DNA of 64,000 bases from NCBI RefSeq assembly GCF_002266435.3, contig NZ_CP029426.2, positions 2,820,001-2,884,000 of the forward strand, in the 5' to 3' direction. Origin of the DNA: Bradyrhizobium amphicarpaeae. Lineage in GTDB: Bacteria > Pseudomonadota > Alphaproteobacteria > Rhizobiales > Xanthobacteraceae. Shown in pieces: positions 8,157 through 16,613 of this stretch. The notes under the pieces were generated by a model that was not told the origin of the DNA, made no database searches, and saw only the letters and a list, made by a program, of their open reading frames with translations. Position numbers and translations under genes: made by a program. Each line of letters begins with the position of its first letter. Position 1 is the stretch's first letter.

Positions 8157-8175
8157 CGGCGAGGAGGATCAAGGA

Positions 8176-8628
8176 ATGAAAGCCATCAATCGACGGCAGG
8201 CATTTGCGCTCGGGGGCGGCTTCGTCATGCTGACCCTGATGCCCATGGCGGCCGATGCCGAAGTGACGGGCGACGCGGCGAAGTGGATCGAGAAGTTCAC
8301 CGGCGGCAAGCAACCGGTCAAGGGCAAGATCTCGCTCGACCTGCCGGAGATCGCGGAAAACGGCAACACCGTGCCTCTGTCGCTCACGGTCGAAAGCCCG
8401 ATGACCGCGGACTCCTATGTCAAGGAAGTCATGATTCTCGCGGACGGCAATCCGAACGCCGGTGTCGCGACGCTGATGTTCACGCCGCTCTCGGGCAAGG
8501 CGGAGGCATCGATCCGGATCCGGCTCGCCACCACGCAGAACGTGGTTGCGGTCGCGAAGATGAGCGACGGGTCGCTGTTCACGGAGCAGAAGACCGTCAA
8601 GGTCACAATCGGCGGCTGCGGCGGCTAA
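8176..8628 (+). CDS. soxY: SoxY, sulfur-carrier subunit of SoxYZ
   Basis: A 150-residue periplasmic protein carrying covalently bound sulfur intermediates on its C-terminal cysteine. The protein ends exactly in GGCGG (Cys148), the swinging-arm signature. The N-terminus NRRQAFALGGGF is a twin-arginine signal, as expected for a protein exported folded with SoxZ. AGGAGG precedes the ATG. The gene lies 19 bp after soxX and 17 bp before soxZ. Confidence 0.97.
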   Translation: MKAINRRQAFALGGGFVMLTLMPMAADAEVTGDAAKWIEKFTGGKQPVKGKISLDLPEIAENGNTVPLSLTVESPMTADSYVKEVMILADGNPNAGVATLMFTPLSGKAEASIRIRLATTQNVVAVAKMSDGSLFTEQKTVKVTIGGCGG

Positions 8629-8645
8629 GCTCAAGGAGACGGACG

Positions 8646-8972
8646 ATGGCAGAGAAACCGCGCCTCAAGCTTCCCAAGGAAGCGGCCAAGGGCGAAATCA
8701 TCCAGATCAAGACCCTGGTCTCGCATGTCATGGAGTCGGGCCAGCGCAAGGACGCGCAGGGCAAGCCGATACCGCGCAAGATCATCAACAAGTTCACCTG
8801 CGAATTCAACGGCAAGCCGGTCTTCAGCTGCACGCTGGAGCCCGCGATCTCGGCCAACCCCTACATCCAGTTTGACGCCAGGATCGACGAAGCCGGGACG
8901 TTCAAGTTCGCCTGGACCGACGACGACGGCTCGGTGATCACGGCCGAAGAGAAGATCTCGCTCAAGGCGTAG
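8646..8972 (+). CDS. soxZ: SoxZ, structural partner of SoxY
   Basis: A 108-residue immunoglobulin-like beta-sandwich protein without its own signal peptide, exported as a complex with Tat-dependent SoxY. Family features include KGEIIQIKTLVSHVMESG near residue 17, FTCEFNGKPVF and FAWTDDDG. The length matches the family (about 100-110). The start at 8646 follows AAGGAGACGG. The internal region KDAQGKPIPRKIINKF is the usual SoxZ loop. Confidence 0.96.
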   Translation: MAEKPRLKLPKEAAKGEIIQIKTLVSHVMESGQRKDAQGKPIPRKIINKFTCEFNGKPVFSCTLEPAISANPYIQFDARIDEAGTFKFAWTDDDGSVITAEEKISLKA

Positions 8973-9000
8973 TGCCGTAGAGCTTCGAGGGAGAGGGCGG

Positions 9001-9822
9001 ATGCTGTCGCGCTGTATTGGACTAGCTGTCGCGATCGCCGCGGCCGTATCGGTGGCGACGTGTGCCTCCGCGCAGGAGGCCGAACGCAAGGGCATCCCGG
9101 CGCCTCCCGGACACGTCTTCAAGACCATCATCTCCGGCTACCAGTTCCGCAGCAAGGAAACGCGGGCCCTGCAGGACGACGACCTGGAGAACCCGGGCTT
9201 CCTCGCGGTGGAGCGCGCGGCGGATGCCTGGAAGAAGGTCGAGGGCAGCGAAGGCAAGTCCTGCATGACCTGCCACGGCGAGGCCGAGACCAGCATGAAG
9301 GGCGTCGGCGCGGCGATGCCGAAATGGGACGACAAGCTCAAGAAGCCGGTCAATCTCGAGCAGCGCATCAACATCTGCCGCAGCGAGCACATGAAGGCGG
9401 AGCCCTGGAAATTCAAATCCAGGGAGCTGACCGACATGACCACTTTCGTGCGATACCAATCGCACGGCATGCCGGTGGCGGTGAAGACCGACGGGCCGAT
9501 GTCGCCCTGGTTCGAGCGCGGCAAGCAGACCTACTACACGCGCTATGGACAGCTCGATCTCGCCTGCGCGTCGTGCCACGAGCGCAACAACGGCAAGTTC
9601 ATGCGTGCGGACTTCCTGAGTCAGGGCCAGACCAACGGCTTTCCGACCTATCGGCTGCGCGACCAGCGCCTGGTGCCGCTGCATGAGCGGTTCGAAGGCT
9701 GCATGTTCGACGTGCGTGCCGAGCCGTTCAAGCCGCTCTCGGACGAATTCCTCGCGCTCGAGCTCTATGTCGCCTGGCGCGGCATCGGCTTGCCGGTCGA
9801 GACGCCGTCGGTGCGCAACTGA
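9001..9822 (+). CDS. soxA: SoxA, diheme-type cytochrome c of SoxAX
   Basis: A 273-residue periplasmic catalytic subunit that forms the thiosulfate-SoxY conjugate. The Sec signal ends near ASA-Q (residue 24). Two heme-binding motifs are present, CMTCH (88-92) and CASCH (189-193), so this is the two-heme form. The active-site cysteine that becomes a persulfide heme ligand lies in RFEGC (Cys234). The gene follows soxZ by 28 bp and has GGGAGAGG upstream. Confidence 0.96.
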   Translation: MLSRCIGLAVAIAAAVSVATCASAQEAERKGIPAPPGHVFKTIISGYQFRSKETRALQDDDLENPGFLAVERAADAWKKVEGSEGKSCMTCHGEAETSMKGVGAAMPKWDDKLKKPVNLEQRINICRSEHMKAEPWKFKSRELTDMTTFVRYQSHGMPVAVKTDGPMSPWFERGKQTYYTRYGQLDLACASCHERNNGKFMRADFLSQGQTNGFPTYRLRDQRLVPLHERFEGCMFDVRAEPFKPLSDEFLALELYVAWRGIGLPVETPSVRN

Positions 9823-9849
9823 CACGATGAGCTTGCAGGAGTATTGCGC

Positions 9850-11541
9850 ATGATCTCTCGCCGCGAGTTCATTCAGGTTGCCGCGGCCACGGCGGCCCTG
9901 TCGAGCGGATTCGGCGCCGGCCTGACGCGCGCGGTCGCCCAGCAGCGCCTGACCGAGAAGGAATTGCTGGCGTTCGAACCGCTTGGCAACGTTACGCTGG
10001 TGCACGTGACCGATATTCACGGCCAGCTGATGCCGCTGTATTTCCGCGAGCCCTCCACCAATCTCGGCGTCGGCGAGGCCAAGGGCCTTCCGCCGCATGT
10101 CACCGGCAAGGAGTTTCTCACTCGCTTCGGCATCGCGCCCGGCTCGTCCGCGGCCTACGCGCTGACCTCGGAGGATTTCGAAGCGCTCGCCAAGAGCTAC
10201 GGCCGGATCGGCGGGCTCGACCGCGCCGCGACCGTGATCAAGGCGATCCGCGCCGAGCGCGGCGACAAGGTCGCGCTGCTCGACGGTGGCGACACCTGGC
10301 AGGGCTCGTGGTCCTCGCTGAAGACGCGCGGCCAGGACATGATCGACTGCATGTCGCTGCTCAAGCCCGACGCCATGACCGGCCATTGGGAGTTCACCTA
10401 CGGCTCCGATCGGGTCAAGCAGGCGATCGAGGGCCTCGGCTTCCCGTTCCTCGGCCTCAACATCCGCGACACCGAATGGAACGAGGCGGCGTTCGAGGCC
10501 TCGATCATGATCGAGCGCGGCGGCGTCAAGATCGCGGTGCTCGGCCAGGCCTTCCCCTATACGCCGGTCGCCAATCCGCGCTGGATGATCCCGAACTGGT
10601 CGTTCGGCGTGCGCGAGGAGGACGTTCAGGCGCAGGTCGACAAGGCCCGCAAGAGCGGCGCGCAGCTCGTCGTGCTGCTGTCGCACAACGGCTTCGACGT
10701 CGACCGCAAGCTGGCGAGCCGTGTCAAGGGCATCGACGTCATCCTGACCGGACATACTCACGACGCGCTGCCCGAAGCCGTCAAGGTCGGCAAGACCCTG
10801 CTGATCGCATCGGGCTCGTCCGGCAAGTTCGTCTCGCGGCTTGATCTCGACGTCCGCGACGGTGAGGTCAAAGCGTTCCGTTACAAGCTCATTCCGCTGT
10901 TCTCCGACGCGATCAGTGCGGATGCCGAGATGGCGGCGAAGATCGCCGAGGTCCGCAAGCCCTTCGCGAGCGATCTGGCCAAAGTGCTTGGCAAAACCGA
11001 TTCACTGCTTTACCGGCGCGGCAATTTCAACGGCACGTTCGACGATCTGATCTGCCAGGCGCTGCTGCAGGAACGCGATGCCGAGATCGCGCTGTCGCCT
11101 GGCTTCCGCTGGGGCACCAGCGTGCTGCCGGGGCAGGACATCACCTTCGAGGACGTCACCAACGCGACCGCGATCACCTATCCCGCGGTCTACCGCATGG
11201 GCATGACCGGCGCGCGCCTGAAGGAGATCATCGAGGACGTCGCCGACAATCTCTTCAACGTCGATCCCTATTACCAGCAGGGCGGCGATATGGTGCGGAT
11301 CGGCGGACTGTCTTACGCGATCGACGTCACCAAGCCGCAGGGGCAGCGCATCTCCGACATGCAGGTTCTCAAGACCGGTGCGCCGATCGATCCCGCCAGG
11401 GAGTATCAGGTCGCGGGCTGGGCCAGCGTCAACGAAGGCACTGAAGGGCCGCCGATCTGGGAGGTCGTCGCGAACTATCTGACGCGGCAGAAGACCGTTC
11501 GGCTCGAGCCCAACCGGGCCGTCAAAGTTACCGGAGCGTAA
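9850..11541 (+). CDS. soxB: SoxB, dimanganese thiosulfohydrolase
   Basis: A 563-residue periplasmic hydrolase that releases sulfate from SoxY-bound sulfonate. It belongs to the 5'-nucleotidase/metallophosphatase superfamily, with metal-binding motifs VTDIHGQL (about residue 54), LDGGDTWQG, LSHNGFD and GHTHD. The N-terminal SRREFIQVAAATAAL is a Tat signal, fitting cytoplasmic metal loading. The ATG at 9850 is preferred over an in-frame TTG at 9844 because CAGGAG precedes it at good spacing. SoxB is the usual marker for this pathway. Confidence 0.97.
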   Translation: MISRREFIQVAAATAALSSGFGAGLTRAVAQQRLTEKELLAFEPLGNVTLVHVTDIHGQLMPLYFREPSTNLGVGEAKGLPPHVTGKEFLTRFGIAPGSSAAYALTSEDFEALAKSYGRIGGLDRAATVIKAIRAERGDKVALLDGGDTWQGSWSSLKTRGQDMIDCMSLLKPDAMTGHWEFTYGSDRVKQAIEGLGFPFLGLNIRDTEWNEAAFEASIMIERGGVKIAVLGQAFPYTPVANPRWMIPNWSFGVREEDVQAQVDKARKSGAQLVVLLSHNGFDVDRKLASRVKGIDVILTGHTHDALPEAVKVGKTLLIASGSSGKFVSRLDLDVRDGEVKAFRYKLIPLFSDAISADAEMAAKIAEVRKPFASDLAKVLGKTDSLLYRRGNFNGTFDDLICQALLQERDAEIALSPGFRWGTSVLPGQDITFEDVTNATAITYPAVYRMGMTGARLKEIIEDVADNLFNVDPYYQQGGDMVRIGGLSYAIDVTKPQGQRISDMQVLKTGAPIDPAREYQVAGWASVNEGTEGPPIWEVVANYLTRQKTVRLEPNRAVKVTGA

Positions 11542-11547
11542 GAAGCG

Positions 11548-12810
11548 ATGTCGAACACAGACAACCAATCCCGTCGCAGCTTCCTGGCCACCGGCGCCGG
11601 CGTCGCGGCCGCGATGCTGGCAAGACCGGCTGCCGCTGGCGGAAATCCCGCCAACCAGCCGCCTAACGTGCCCGAGTGGACCAAGTCGCTCGGCGAGGGC
11701 GTCGCCGTGCGCCCGTATGGCAAGCCGTCGAAATTCGAGAAGGACGTCGTCCGGCGCGACGTCGAATGGCTGACTGCCTCGCGCGAATCCTCGGTGAGCT
11801 TCACGCCGCTGCACGAACTCGAAGGCATCATTACCCCGAACGGCCTCTGCTTCGAGCGCCATCACGGCGGCATCGCCGAGGTCGATCCGGCCGATCACCG
11901 CCTGATGATCCACGGGCTGGTCGAACGTCCGCTCATTCTCACGCTGGAAGAACTGAAGCGCTATCCGCGCGTCAATCGCATCCACTTCATGGAATGCGCG
12001 GCGAATTCGGGCATGGAATGGCGCGGCGCCCAGCTCAATGGCTGCCAGTTCACTCACGGCATGATCCACTGCGTGCAGTATACCGGCGTCTCGCTTCGCA
12101 CCTTGCTGCAGGAAGCCGGCGTCAAGACCAACGCCAAGTGGTTGCTGGTCGAAGGCGCCGATGCCGCCGCGATGGACCGCAGCCTGCCGATCGAGAAGGC
12201 GCTCGACGACTGCATCATCGCCTACAAGATGAACGGCGAGGCGCTCTATCCCGAGCAGGGCTATCCGATGCGGCTCGTGGTGCCGGGCTGGCAGGGCAAT
12301 CTCTGGGTCAAGTGGCTGCGCCGCATCAAGGTCGGCGACCAGCCCTGGCATACCCGTGAGGAGACGTCGAAATACACGGACCTCATGCCGAACGGCAAGG
12401 CGCGCCGCTTCACCTGGTCGATGGACGCCAAGTCCGTGATCACGAGCCCGAGCCCGCAGGCGCCGATCAGGCATGGCAAAGGCTTTACCATCGTCTCGGG
12501 TCTGGCCTGGAGCGGCAACGGCAAGGTCAAGCGCGTGGACGTCTCGCTCGACGGCGGTCGCAATTGGTGGTCGGCGCGGCTCGACGGGCCGGTTCTCGAC
12601 AAGGCGCTGACGCGCTTCTACTACGAGTTCGACTGGAACGGCGAGCCGCTGCTGCTGCAATCACGCGTGCAGGACGAAACCGGCTACGTGCAGCCGAGCA
12701 AGGCGGAACTGCGCAAGATCCGCGGCGTCAATTCCATCTATCACAACAATGGCATCCAGACCTGGCATGTGCAGGCCAATGGTGAGGTCGAGAATGTCGA
12801 AGTCGCTTAA
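11548..12810 (+). CDS. soxC: SoxC, molybdenum sulfane dehydrogenase subunit
   Basis: A 420-residue periplasmic member of the sulfite oxidase family. With SoxD it oxidises the sulfane sulfur left on SoxY, giving complete oxidation to sulfate without sulfur globules. The Tat signal is SRRSFLATGAGVAAAML, consistent with Mo-cofactor insertion before export. The cofactor cysteine is in MECAANSG (near residue 151), followed by the dimerisation domain. It is 6 bp after soxB and its 3' end overlaps soxD by 17 bp. Confidence 0.96.
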   Translation: MSNTDNQSRRSFLATGAGVAAAMLARPAAAGGNPANQPPNVPEWTKSLGEGVAVRPYGKPSKFEKDVVRRDVEWLTASRESSVSFTPLHELEGIITPNGLCFERHHGGIAEVDPADHRLMIHGLVERPLILTLEELKRYPRVNRIHFMECAANSGMEWRGAQLNGCQFTHGMIHCVQYTGVSLRTLLQEAGVKTNAKWLLVEGADAAAMDRSLPIEKALDDCIIAYKMNGEALYPEQGYPMRLVVPGWQGNLWVKWLRRIKVGDQPWHTREETSKYTDLMPNGKARRFTWSMDAKSVITSPSPQAPIRHGKGFTIVSGLAWSGNGKVKRVDVSLDGGRNWWSARLDGPVLDKALTRFYYEFDWNGEPLLLQSRVQDETGYVQPSKAELRKIRGVNSIYHNNGIQTWHVQANGEVENVEVA

Positions 12811-13486
12811 GCTCGTTGCAGCCACGCTGCTTGCCTGCGCGCTGAGCGCGCCGGCGCCGGCGCAGCAGAAGGCCGACGCCAAGAGCGGTCCGCGCTATCA
12901 CATCGGCCGCGTGCCCACCGCGGACGAGATCCGCGGCTGGGATATCGACGTGCGTCCCGACGGCCAGGGCCTGCCGGAAGGCAAGGGCACGGTCGCGCAG
13001 GGCGAAAAACTGTTCATGGACAATTGCTCGACCTGCCATGGCGAGTTCGGCGAGGGCAACGGCCGCTGGCCGGTGCTGGCCGGCGGCAAGGGCTCGCTGA
13101 CATCGGACAATCCGGTCAAGACCGTGGGCTCATACTGGCCCTACGCGTCCACCGTGTTCGACTACATCAGGCACGCCATGCCCTATGGCAATACGGGGTC
13201 GTTGTCGGTCGATGAATATTACGCGCTGGTCGCCTACGTCCTCTATCTGAACGACGTCGTCACCGATCAGAACTTCGAGCTGAACAAGAAGACCCTTGCC
13301 GCGATCAAGATGCCGAACGAGCAGGGCTTCGTGATGGACGACCGCGCCACCAGCGAGAAGTCGTTCTGGCAGAAGGACCCCTGCATGAAGGACTGCATCG
13401 CTCCGGTGAAGATCATCGGGCGCGCTGCCGCCATCGACGTGACGCCAGAGGACGGCAAGGAGAAGAAGTCGCGGGGCGTGGAGTGA
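12794..13486 (+). CDS. soxD: SoxD, cytochrome c partner of SoxC
   Basis: A 230-residue c-type cytochrome that accepts electrons from SoxC. The Sec signal is residues 1-23 (ALSAPAPA) and a single heme motif CSTCH is at 78-82. Two further cysteines near the C-terminus (DPCMKDC) are not a heme site. The protein is shorter than Paracoccus SoxD, which is about 384 residues with two hemes, so this is a one-heme form. The ATG at 12794 lies within soxC. The stop overlaps the GTG start of the next gene. Confidence 0.92.
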   Translation: MSKSLKLVAATLLACALSAPAPAQQKADAKSGPRYHIGRVPTADEIRGWDIDVRPDGQGLPEGKGTVAQGEKLFMDNCSTCHGEFGEGNGRWPVLAGGKGSLTSDNPVKTVGSYWPYASTVFDYIRHAMPYGNTGSLSVDEYYALVAYVLYLNDVVTDQNFELNKKTLAAIKMPNEQGFVMDDRATSEKSFWQKDPCMKDCIAPVKIIGRAAAIDVTPEDGKEKKSRGVE

Positions 13487-13947
13487 GGCCCGGCCGGGCG
13501 AGCCGCCGCACGCTGCTGCATGCGGTTCTCGCCGCTGGCTTGGTTTTCACGATCCATCCGGCCGCGGCCCAGGCAGTCGAACCTCACAGGCTCGCGCTGC
13601 AGATCAGCGACGACGACCCGGCCAAGATGCGTGCCGTCCTCGATGTTGCGGCCAACGTCTCGCGGCATTATTCCGGGCAGGGCGAGGACGTCGAAATCGT
13701 GGTCGTTGCCTTCAACGGCGGCCTCGACATGCTGCTCGCGGACCGCTCGCCGGTGAAGGAGCGCCTGGTGAATTTCCTGAAATCGATGCCTAATGTGAGC
13801 TTCATCGCCTGCGGCAACACGCTGGAGACGCTGGCGGCAAAAGAGGACAGGCGACCGCCGCTGATCGAGGGCGTCAGCGTCACGCAGGTCGGGGTTGCCG
13901 CGCTGATGGATTTGGCGGAGAAGAACTGGACGATTGTCCGGCCATAG
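13483..13947 (+). CDS. Exported DsrE-like protein 1
   Basis: A 154-residue protein with a basic N-terminus (RRTLLHAVLAAGLVF) and a hydrophobic signal ending near AAAQ, then a DsrE/DsrF-like alpha/beta fold (LALQISDDDPAKM, EIVVVAFNGGLDML). The conserved cysteine is in FIACGNT (Cys110), where DsrE proteins hold persulfide sulfur. The GTG start overlaps the soxD stop by 4 bp, implying translational coupling. A role as a periplasmic sulfane-sulfur carrier or scavenger for the Sox pathway is inferred from family and position. Confidence 0.85.
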   Translation: MRPGRASRRTLLHAVLAAGLVFTIHPAAAQAVEPHRLALQISDDDPAKMRAVLDVAANVSRHYSGQGEDVEIVVVAFNGGLDMLLADRSPVKERLVNFLKSMPNVSFIACGNTLETLAAKEDRRPPLIEGVSVTQVGVAALMDLAEKNWTIVRP

Positions 13948-13962
13948 GGGAGAGAGCCGACG

Positions 13963-14868
13963 ATGCGATGGTTGCTGGGATTGACCATCTTGCTCGCGTT
14001 CGCAGGGTCCGGATATGCGGCCGAGCAGGAGCTCGAACTGTCGATCGAGGGCCGCACCACGCTCGCAACGCTGCGCACACCCGCCGCGATGACACCGGAC
14101 ACACCGCTCGTCGTGATGACCCATGGCACGCTTGCGCACAAGGACATGGAGGTCATCCAGGGCGTTGCCAAGGCGCTGGAGCAGCGCGGCATCGCCTCTC
14201 TTGCGCACACGTTGTCGCTGGGACTCGATCGCCGCAAGGGCATGTATGATTGCGCTGCGCGGCATGACTATGTCGTTGAGGATGCGGTTGCCGAGATCGG
14301 CGCCTGGGTGGCGCGGGCGAAGGGCCTGTCCCGGCTCGTCTTCGCGTTCGGTCATTCGCGCGGCGGCAACCAGGTCGCGCGGTATCTCGCAGCCGGCGAG
14401 GCCCCGCCGGTGGCGGGTGCGGTGCTGCTGGCGCCAGCGACCGCAAAAGCCGAGGCCGATCTGCGCGCCTCCTACGCCACGACCTACGGCAAGCCGCTCG
14501 AACTGGTTCTGGAGCTGGCGACCAAGGCGGTCGCGGCCGGCCGCGGCGGAGAGTGGATGGACGTCCCGGGCTTCGTCTATTGTCGCAATGCCGTGGTCAC
14601 CGCGCGGGCCTTTGCATCATTCTACGGTGCCGATGCCGGCCAGGACACGGCCGCGCTGGTGGCGCGCGTGAAGCTGCCGGTGCTTGTGCTCGCCGCGACG
14701 AAGGATAGTGTCGTGCCCGACGTTGCGGACGCCTTCGCTTCGCTTGCGGGGTCGAGCGGGGGCAGAGTCCAGCTCGACAAGATCGAGGATGCCGATCATT
14801 TCTTCCGCGACCTGTTCGCCGAAGACGTCGCCGACCGCATCGCCGAATTCATCAAGCAGACACGATAA
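13963..14868 (+). CDS. Exported alpha/beta hydrolase in the sox operon
   Basis: A 301-residue protein with a Sec signal (residues 1-19, GSGYAA) and an alpha/beta-hydrolase core. The nucleophile elbow is GHSRGG (near residue 129), the oxyanion region is VMTHGTLAHKD, and the likely acid and histidine are in ATKDSVVPD and EDADHFFRD. Substrate is unknown. It sits between two exported DsrE-like genes with short gaps (15 and 10 bp), so it is probably co-transcribed with the sox genes. Whether it acts on sulfur compounds such as thioesters is speculative. Confidence 0.85.
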   Translation: MRWLLGLTILLAFAGSGYAAEQELELSIEGRTTLATLRTPAAMTPDTPLVVMTHGTLAHKDMEVIQGVAKALEQRGIASLAHTLSLGLDRRKGMYDCAARHDYVVEDAVAEIGAWVARAKGLSRLVFAFGHSRGGNQVARYLAAGEAPPVAGAVLLAPATAKAEADLRASYATTYGKPLELVLELATKAVAAGRGGEWMDVPGFVYCRNAVVTARAFASFYGADAGQDTAALVARVKLPVLVLAATKDSVVPDVADAFASLAGSSGGRVQLDKIEDADHFFRDLFAEDVADRIAEFIKQTR

Positions 14869-14878
14869 GAGGGGGACC

Positions 14879-15322
14879 ATGCAGCGTCGATCCATGCTTC
14901 GCGCGAGCCTTGCCGGACTATTTGGTGCCTTCGCAGTGCGCCAGGCATCCGCGGCCACGGAAACGTCCGCGCGGCAGCGCGTCGTCTATCATCTCGCCGA
15001 TGCCGATCGGGTCGTCTTCGTTCTGGGCAATCTGCAGAACCATGTCGACGGTGTCGGCGGACCCGGGAAGGCCGACATCAGGCTGGTCGTACATGGGCCG
15101 GCGCTGCGTGCCTTCCACGCGCTCGCGGCGCAGGATCACACCGTTGCGATGATGACGAAGCTCGTCGATGCCGGCGTTGGTTTCGACGCCTGCGCCAACA
15201 CGATGAAGGCGCAGGGCGTCAAGCTGGACGACCTCACGCCCGGCTTCGTGGTGGCCGAGAAGGGCGGCGTGGTGCGGCTCGCCGAGCTGCAACAGCAGGG
15301 ATATGCCTATCTACGGCCATGA
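14879..15322 (+). CDS. Exported DsrE-like protein 2
   Basis: A 147-residue protein with a signal sequence (MQRRSMLRASLAGLFGAFAV, cleavage near ASA) and a DsrE-type fold. One cysteine, in GFDACANTM (Cys105), matches the persulfide-binding position. It resembles the protein encoded at 13483-13947 in layout but is clearly divergent. The start at 14879 follows GAGGGGGA; an upstream extension overlapping the hydrolase gene is unlikely. It probably carries sulfane sulfur in the periplasm, by family inference. Confidence 0.83.
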   Translation: MQRRSMLRASLAGLFGAFAVRQASAATETSARQRVVYHLADADRVVFVLGNLQNHVDGVGGPGKADIRLVVHGPALRAFHALAAQDHTVAMMTKLVDAGVGFDACANTMKAQGVKLDDLTPGFVVAEKGGVVRLAELQQQGYAYLRP

Positions 15323-15401
15323 GGCCGCTCCGCTCCGGCATGCTGCGGTGTCGAGCTTTGATCTGGCTCATGGGACGCGACGGCCCAATCGCTAGAATTG
15401 C

Positions 15402-16514
15402 ATGCTCGCAGGAACAGCCGAGGCGGACGTGCTGACGCCGATCATCGATCTCTTGGGTGAAGACCGGCTGTCATGGCTCGGTGGGCTTCTGGTCGGAGGC
15501 CTGTTCGGGTTCTTTGCCCAGCGCAGCCGGTTCTGTCTGCGTGCCGCGGCGGTCGAATTCTCCCGCGGCGAGGGCGGGCCGCGCCTTGCGGTCTGGCTCC
15601 TGACCTTTGCCGCGGCGCTGGTGGGCACGCAAGGCCTGGTCGCGCTCGGCTGGCTCGACGTATCCGAGGCGCGTCAGCTCGCGCAGCAAGGCAGCATCTC
15701 CGGCGCACTGCTCGGCGGCGTCATGTTCGGTTGCGGGATGATCCTGGCGCGCGGCTGCGCCAGCCGGCTGTTGGTGCTCTCGGCCAATGGCAATCTGCGG
15801 GCATTATTGTCCGGGCTGCTGTTTGCGGTGACCGCGCAGGCCTCCTATCGCGGCCTGCTGTCGCCTGCGCGCGAATGGGTGACCAGTCTGTGGCTGGTCG
15901 ATGGCGGCCCGTCGCGCGACATCATGGCGGTGTTCGGTGCCGGCACGCCCGAGAAGCTTGCATTCGGAGCGGTGTGGCTGCTTGCGGGGCTGTCCTTCGC
16001 CTTTCGCAGCCGGTTGCCGCGCCGGCTGATTCTTGCCGCGCTTGCCACCGGAGCGGCCGTCGTCGCCGGCTGGCTCTTCACCTATCAGCTGTCGCAGGCT
16101 TCCTTCGCGCCGGTGACGCTGAAGAGCCTCACCTTCAGCGGGCCGTCGGCCGAGTTGCTGATGCTGGTGCTCAACAGCGCGCAGCTCCGGCTCGGCTTCG
16201 ATCTCGGCATCGTCCCCGGCGTGTTTCTCGGCTCGTTTCTCGCCGCGGCACGTGCGCATGAGCTGAAGCTCGAGGGATTTTCGGATGGGCTCGGCATGCG
16301 ACGCTACCTGCTCGGGGCGGTTCTGATGGGGTTCGGTGCGATGCTCGCCGGCGGCTGCGCGGTTGGTGCCGGCGTGACCGGCGCCTCGGTCTTCGCACTC
16401 ACCGCCTGGCTCGTGCTCGGCGGCATGTGGCTGGGGGCGGGACTCACGGATCTGCTCGTCGATCGCGCCGGCATGCCGCAGCAGACGACGACCGTGCCGG
16501 CAGCGGGCGGCTGA
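15402..16514 (+). CDS. Second SoxT-like YeeE/YedE sulfur transporter
   Basis: A 370-residue inner-membrane protein of the same family as 3449-4528. Conserved half-repeat motifs are SRFCLRAAAVEF (near residue 45), MFGCGMILARGCASRL (near residue 108) and GGCAVGAGVTG (near residue 322). It closes the plus-strand sox unit, 79 bp after the second DsrE-like gene. Pairing of a YeeE/YedE channel with a small sulfur-carrier protein is a known theme, so it may move the sulfur held by the DsrE-like proteins. The start ATG lacks a clear ribosome site. Confidence 0.85.
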   Translation: MLAGTAEADVLTPIIDLLGEDRLSWLGGLLVGGLFGFFAQRSRFCLRAAAVEFSRGEGGPRLAVWLLTFAAALVGTQGLVALGWLDVSEARQLAQQGSISGALLGGVMFGCGMILARGCASRLLVLSANGNLRALLSGLLFAVTAQASYRGLLSPAREWVTSLWLVDGGPSRDIMAVFGAGTPEKLAFGAVWLLAGLSFAFRSRLPRRLILAALATGAAVVAGWLFTYQLSQASFAPVTLKSLTFSGPSAELLMLVLNSAQLRLGFDLGIVPGVFLGSFLAAARAHELKLEGFSDGLGMRRYLLGAVLMGFGAMLAGGCAVGAGVTGASVFALTAWLVLGGMWLGAGLTDLLVDRAGMPQQTTTVPAAGG

Positions 16515-16598
16515 ATCGCCGCGGTCCTGGTCGGCGCGCTGAGCGACCTCATCGGCCGCAGGAAGACGTTTCTCATCATCGGCATCCTGGCGCACATG
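16515..16598 (+). pseudogene. Fossil fragment of an MFS transporter gene
   Basis: Directly after the stop of the SoxT-like gene, and in the same frame, 28 codons encode VGALSDLIGRRKTF and a following hydrophobic stretch. This is a clear major-facilitator motif A (GxLxDxxGRRK) with the start of the next helix. There is no start codon and the match stops abruptly. It is a remnant of a deleted transporter gene and marks a recombination boundary at the end of the sox island. Confidence 0.6.
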
Positions 16599-16613
16599 CG
16601 GCCGCGCCAGCCA

